Source: Tuctoria greenei
Taxonomy: Eukaryota > Streptophyta > Magnoliopsida > Poales > Poaceae
Length of the DNA stretch: 64,000 bases
Reading direction: 5' to 3'
NCBI GenBank assembly: GCA_036927565.1
Contig: JAYESD010000005.1
Span: 94,962,301-95,026,300 of the forward strand
In this document: positions 59,774-64,000 of the stretch, in pieces
Numbering within the stretch: the stretch's first letter is position 1
How the letters are laid out: each line of letters begins with the position of its first letter
Made by a program: the position numbers and the translations under genes
Notes under the pieces: model-generated
What the model was told of the DNA's origin: nothing
Seen by the model: only the letters and a program-made list of their open reading frames with translations
Databases searched by the model: none

Positions 59774-60026
59774 ACAGGTTGACCGTAGGACGCAGCCTAG
59801 ATAGAATGGACACTTTAGAGCACATAGGAGCACTTAGGAACCGATGTGTTTTTGTTTGGTGTGTTGTTTTCAATTTGTTGTTTGCTTGTGTGCTTAATAG
59901 AGGATTTTAGGATTCTCTAGCATTGCCATTCCACATAGGCTAGTATAGTTAGTTGTTTAGTTTCATACCCCTTGATGCATATAGTTGGGGACGTCTTCTA
60001 AATTCTTATCTCTTGCTTTTCTTTAG

Positions 60027-61060
60027 ATGGTGAGGACTCGCAACCAGAGGGATGGTAGTGATGAGGAGGAGAATAATGGAGCACCTTAGAACAACAATGG
60101 ACAATGATCCGCTCACGGAGCTATCAACAATGAGCAGCTTTTGGATATGCAGAACCAGATCATGCAGACCATGATACAAACTATGGGACAGCTGCAGGTT
60201 GGTCACGTCAACAATCTGCACCACATGCCTCCACCGCCACCCCCACCTCCTCATAACCAGTTGGGAGAGTTCATGAGGACTAGGCCACCGACCTTTGATC
60301 AAGCCGCTGACCCTATGGATGCCGATGATTGGCTCAAGTCCATGGAGAAGAAGCTAGCTATTGTCCAATGCAATGATCGGGAGAAGGTGCTATTTGCGTC
60401 TCATCAACTTGTTGGAACAGCTGCCGATTGGTGGGATTCCTTATGCAATGCTCATGAGAACCAAGAGAGCATTACTTGGGCTGAGTTAAAGGAGAGTTTC
60501 CGATCTCACTATATGCCCGAAGGTGTTATGATTTTGAAGAGGCAAGAATTTGAGAACCTGAGGCAAGGAAGGTCAAGCATGGGTGAATATCTAAATAATT
60601 TCACTCAACTCTCAAGATATGCGCCTAAGGATGGGAGACGGGACAACCGAAAGCAATACTTGTTCATGAGGGGCTTTAACAATGAGATCCAAGTGCAATT
60701 GCTCAATTGTGATTATGACAACGTCTGAAGCTTGCGGACAAAGCAATTGTTGTGGAGAACATGGCCCGGGAGATGGAGCAAGACAACAAGAGGAATGCGC
60801 CATATCAAGGACAACAACAAGTAATGTGCACCCTCACTTTGCGCCACCAAATGCACCATACTTCAGCTCTTCTGTGCCTGCTCCTCCCCCTAGTTATGCA
60901 CCACGCCCAACTCAGTTTGTGCAGCAGTGCCCTGTTATGCAAGCACCTAGGCCTCTAATGCCTTTTGCACCTCGTACTAATTTTCCTGGTGCAAATGTTC
61001 AGAACCAAGCTCGTCCCAATAATTCTGGCGTAGCAAAGAAGTGCTATACTTGTTGAGAAG
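60027..61060 (+). pseudogene. Element F gag
   Basis: ATG at 60027, 270 bp after the LTR (MVRTRNQRDGSDEEEN), stops near 60088, and then an open gag core to 60728: a proline tract, RTRPPTFDQAADPMDADDWL, DWWDSLCNAHENQESITWAE and RSHYMPEGVMILKRQEF. A frameshift follows near 60725 (next words ENMAREMEQDNKRN) and another near 60820 (FAPPNAPYFSSSVPAPPPSY). The zinc knuckle CYTC...GHIAHQC has a stop in place of Gly at about 61056. Gag is the nucleocapsid precursor. Inactive. Confidence 0.88.
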
Positions 61061-61743
61061 CTGGACACATTGCACATCAATGTCCTAAGTCAGGCCTTGG
61101 TCAAGGAAGCAATGCACTGAGGCAAAACTCAAGACCCAATGGAGGACAGTCGCAAGGGAATCATGGACAGCAGAATTTTGCTTGTAGCAACGTAAACCAT
61201 GTCTCTACGGAGGATGCTCAACAAGCGGATGACATGGTCATTGGTATGTTTCTCGCAAGCTCTAACCCGACAACTATGTTATTTGATACTTGAGCATCGC
61301 ATTCGTTCATTGCATCGAAATATGTTGCCAAGTATAGTTTTCCTATCTCTCATATGAAGTTTACTCTATTGGTTAAGTCTCTTGGAGGAGAGATGAGGAC
61401 AAATATAGTATGTCCAAAAGTAAGCCTTAGAAAAAAGGGGGTAGACTTCTTTGCCAACCTCATTCTCTTGGATTCCCAGGGATTGGACATTATACTTGGT
61501 ATGGACTGGTTGAGGAAGCACAATGGAGTTATTGAGTGTGCCACGAAGACAGTGAAGTTGACCAATGTGGAAGGGATCACCGTAGAATTTGAAGCATCTC
61601 CTTACGCACCAAAGCAATTGGAGCTGAATCATATGGACGGTGCCGCAATTGAGGAGATTCCGGTGGTGTGTGAATTTTTGGACGTGTTCCCGGATGAGTT
61701 GTCAGGTATGCCACTTGATCGAGATATTGATTTTTTTTATTGA
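61061..61743 (+). pseudogene. Element F protease region
   Basis: Same frame as the end of gag. The active-site region is LFDT-stop-ASHSF (TGA near 61290 at the Gly of DTG). It continues with DIILGMDWLRKHNGVIECAT and [18 protein letters not shown], the linker to RT. A frameshift in a T-run near 61735 ends the frame. Confidence 0.85.
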
Positions 61744-63124
61744 TCTAATACCTGGAACTACACCTATAGCTAAGAGGCCATATAGGATGCCTCCTAAGGA
61801 ATTAGCGGAGCTCAAAAAGCAGATTCAAGAACAACTAGAGAAGGGTTTCATTCGCCCAAGCTCTTCACGTTGGGGAGCGCCCGTTCTATTTGTAGATAAG
61901 ACGGATGGGTCACAAAGTATGTGTGTTGATTACCGAGCTCTCAATGAGGTGACCATCAAGAACAAGTACAACTTGCCACGCATAAAGGATTTGTTTGATC
62001 AGATGAAGGGTGTTCTTGTCTTCTCTAAGATTGATTTGAGGTTGGGATACTTTTAGATGAAGATTAGACCATCGGACATACCCAATACATCTTTCAGGAC
62101 ACGGTATGGATCCTATGAGTATACCGTGATGTCCTTTGAATTCACAAATGTGCCTGCCTACTTTATGTACCTCATGAATAAGGTTTTCGTGGAGTACTTG
62201 GATAAGTTTGTCGTGGTGTTTATTGATGACATTATGATCTACTCAAAGGATGAGAAGGAACATGAGGAACACTTGAGGCTTACGTTGCAGAAACTGAGAG
62301 AGCACCAATTGTATGCCAAGTTCAGCAAGTGCCAGCTTTCGTTGAAAGAGGTGTCGTTTTTGGGTCATATAATCTCGGGAGGAGGAGTATCGGTCGACCG
62401 CATGAAGGTGAGGGACGAGTTGAAATGGGAACCCCTGTAGAATGTAAAGTAGATCCAGAGTTTTCTTGGGATGGCTAGATATTACTGTCGATTCATCAAG
62501 GACTTTTCTAAAATAGCCAAGCCAATGAAAGAGTTGCTAATGAAGGGGAAAGCATTTCAATGGACTCAAGCTTGTCACGAGAGTTTTGAGGAGTTGAAGA
62601 AAAGGTTAACCGCAACCCTAGTTTTGGTTTTGCCGGATGTGAGTAAGAGCTTCGATATTTATTGTGATGCATCGAGACAAGGACTTGGATGTGTATTGAT
62701 GCAAGAAGGTCAAGTGGTTGCATATGCATCGAGACAATTGAAAAAACATGAGCAGAATTATCCAACCCATGATTTGGAACTCGCAGCCGTGGTACACGCA
62801 TTGAAAATTTGGAGACACTACATCCTTGGACATAGGTGTGAAATTTACGCGGATCACAAGATTCTTAAGTATATTTTCATGTATATGAATTTGAGGCAAC
62901 GAAGATGGTTGGAGATCATCAAAGATTATGATGTGGGAATCAATTATCATCCAGGGCAGGCTAATGTAGTGGCCGATGCTTTGAGTCGGAAAGGAGTAAG
63001 TCACCAACTCACAGTTCTAGAATTACCATCCGAGTTATGTAAGGAGTCTGAATGGTTGAATCTTGTATTTGTGAATGAGATGGGAATAATGGAGTTAAAT
63101 CCGGCCTTGGAGCAAGAAATTTGA
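61744..63124 (+). pseudogene. Element F reverse transcriptase and RNase H
   Basis: One frame with stops at about 62054 (TAG where CAG Gln fits), 62438 and 62450. RT words: [46 protein letters not shown], the catalytic [14 protein letters not shown] near 62220 and [16 protein letters not shown]. RNase H words: [19 protein letters not shown], with the catalytic Asp kept, and [20 protein letters not shown]. It ends with [10 protein letters not shown] near 62990. It would be close to intact without the stops. Confidence 0.92.
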
Positions 63125-64000
63125 GGTGGTCAGAAAAAGGACGAGGAAATCCAAGAGATCGAGGAAAGGACCCAAGAAGGGAGAGAATTCAGATTTGATG
63201 AGGACGAACGTGGCACTCTATGGCTTGGTAAGAGGATTGTCGTGCCTAATGTGAAGCATATTCGGGAGACAATATTAAAGGAGGCACATGACTCGCCATA
63301 CTCAATTCACCCTGGTTGTACAAAAATGTACAAAGACTTGAAGACGTGTTATTGGTGGGATAGCATGAAAAAGGACATAGCCGAATATGTAGCTTTGTGC
63401 GATGTGTGCCAATGAGTCAAGGCAGAACAACAAAGGCCAACTGGATTGTTACAGCCATTGAGGATTTTGAAATGGAAGTTGGAAGAAATTGGTATGGACT
63501 TCATAGTTGGTTTACTGTGTACCCAGTCTGGTTATGACTCAATTTGGGTAATTGTGGATCAGTTGACCAAGTCGGCTCATTTCATCCCTGTGAAGAAGAC
63601 CAAGTATATAATTGCACAATTGGCCGAAATATACATGGAGCATATTGTGTGCCGACATGGGGTACCAAAGAAGATAGTATCGGATAGAGGTTCTAAATTT
63701 ACCCTAGGTTTTGGCGGAAATTGCATAAAGCATTGGGAACAAGGTTAAATTTTAGTTCAACATATCACCCTCAAACGGATGGACAAATCGGGAGGACCAA
63801 TCAGATTTTAGAGGATATGTTAAAAGCTTGTGCTTTAAAGCAAGGGAAAATTTTGGACAAGAGCTTGCCATATGCGGAATTCTCATACAACAATAGTTAC
63901 CAAGCAAGTTTGAAGATGTCACTGTATGAAGCACTATATGGAAGGAAGTGTAGGACACCTTTATTTTGGAATGAGATAGGAGAAACTCTAGTATTTGGTT
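63125..64000 (+). pseudogene. Element F integrase, cut by window end
   Basis: After a stop at 63122: a zinc-binding HHCC part (HPGCTKMYKDLKTCYWW and ALCDVCQ, followed by a stop near 63413), then the core MDFIVGLLCTQSGYDSIWV and VSDRGSKFT with both Asp positions. A frameshift near 63715 leads to STYHPQTDGQIGRTNQILED, where the usual Glu after GQT is Gly. The window ends before the C-terminus. Confidence 0.88.

Overview
The window is repeat-dense nuclear plant DNA from a grass (Poaceae). The evidence is Tekay-type Ty3/gypsy chromovirus elements with initiator-Met tRNA primer sites, a CACTA transposon with a TNP2 transposase, grass-type captured gene pieces and no intact single-copy host gene. 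I cannot name the species. Every transposon reading frame examined is broken by stops or frameshifts. Labels A to G below are mine. Layout, left to right: 1-4146 is the 3' tail and 3' LTR of retroelement G. 4147-4910 is the distal half of the 5' LTR of retroelement A, whose 3' LTR is 36947-38452. Inside A sits a 27 kb CACTA transposon (8347-35419) with matched, partly decayed termini and a 3-bp ATC target duplication. 38453-49808 is a minus-strand Tekay-type gypsy element, B (gag, protease, RT/RNase H, integrase and an extra acidic ORF upstream of gag); A is inserted in its 3' LTR. 49809-55866 is element D, carrying an unclassified grass retroelement ORF, interrupted by B and by a solo LTR (C, 50600-53409) with a perfect 5-bp duplication. 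55868-56240 is a stray minus-strand integrase end. 56290-56909 is the 3' end of element E, cut by element F, a second Tekay-type gypsy on the plus strand (5' LTR 56910-59757, gag-pol 60027 to the window end). Nesting inferred from the junctions: C and B into D; A into B; G and the CACTA into A; F into E. The CACTA element has about 1.4 kb of subterminal repeats at each end, a decayed Transposase_24-type ORF1 (minus) near the left end and a decayed TNP2 transposase (plus) near the right end. The 18 kb between them is cargo: a hypothetical gene with its own TATA box (14617-15189), an 8.3 kb satellite-like array with a clear 3.63 kb higher-order period (15720-24056), a small element with 54-bp inverted arms, a broken copy of a grass-specific gene family (25621-26498), a broken F-box gene flanked by about 90-bp direct repeats (28075-28558), and several short tandem repeats. 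Most notable patterns: the higher-order array inside a DNA transposon, its promoter-like module with inverted copies on both sides, the heavily repeated palindrome CGGACTAGTCCG in LTRs of different element types, and the extra ORF present in B but absent from F.
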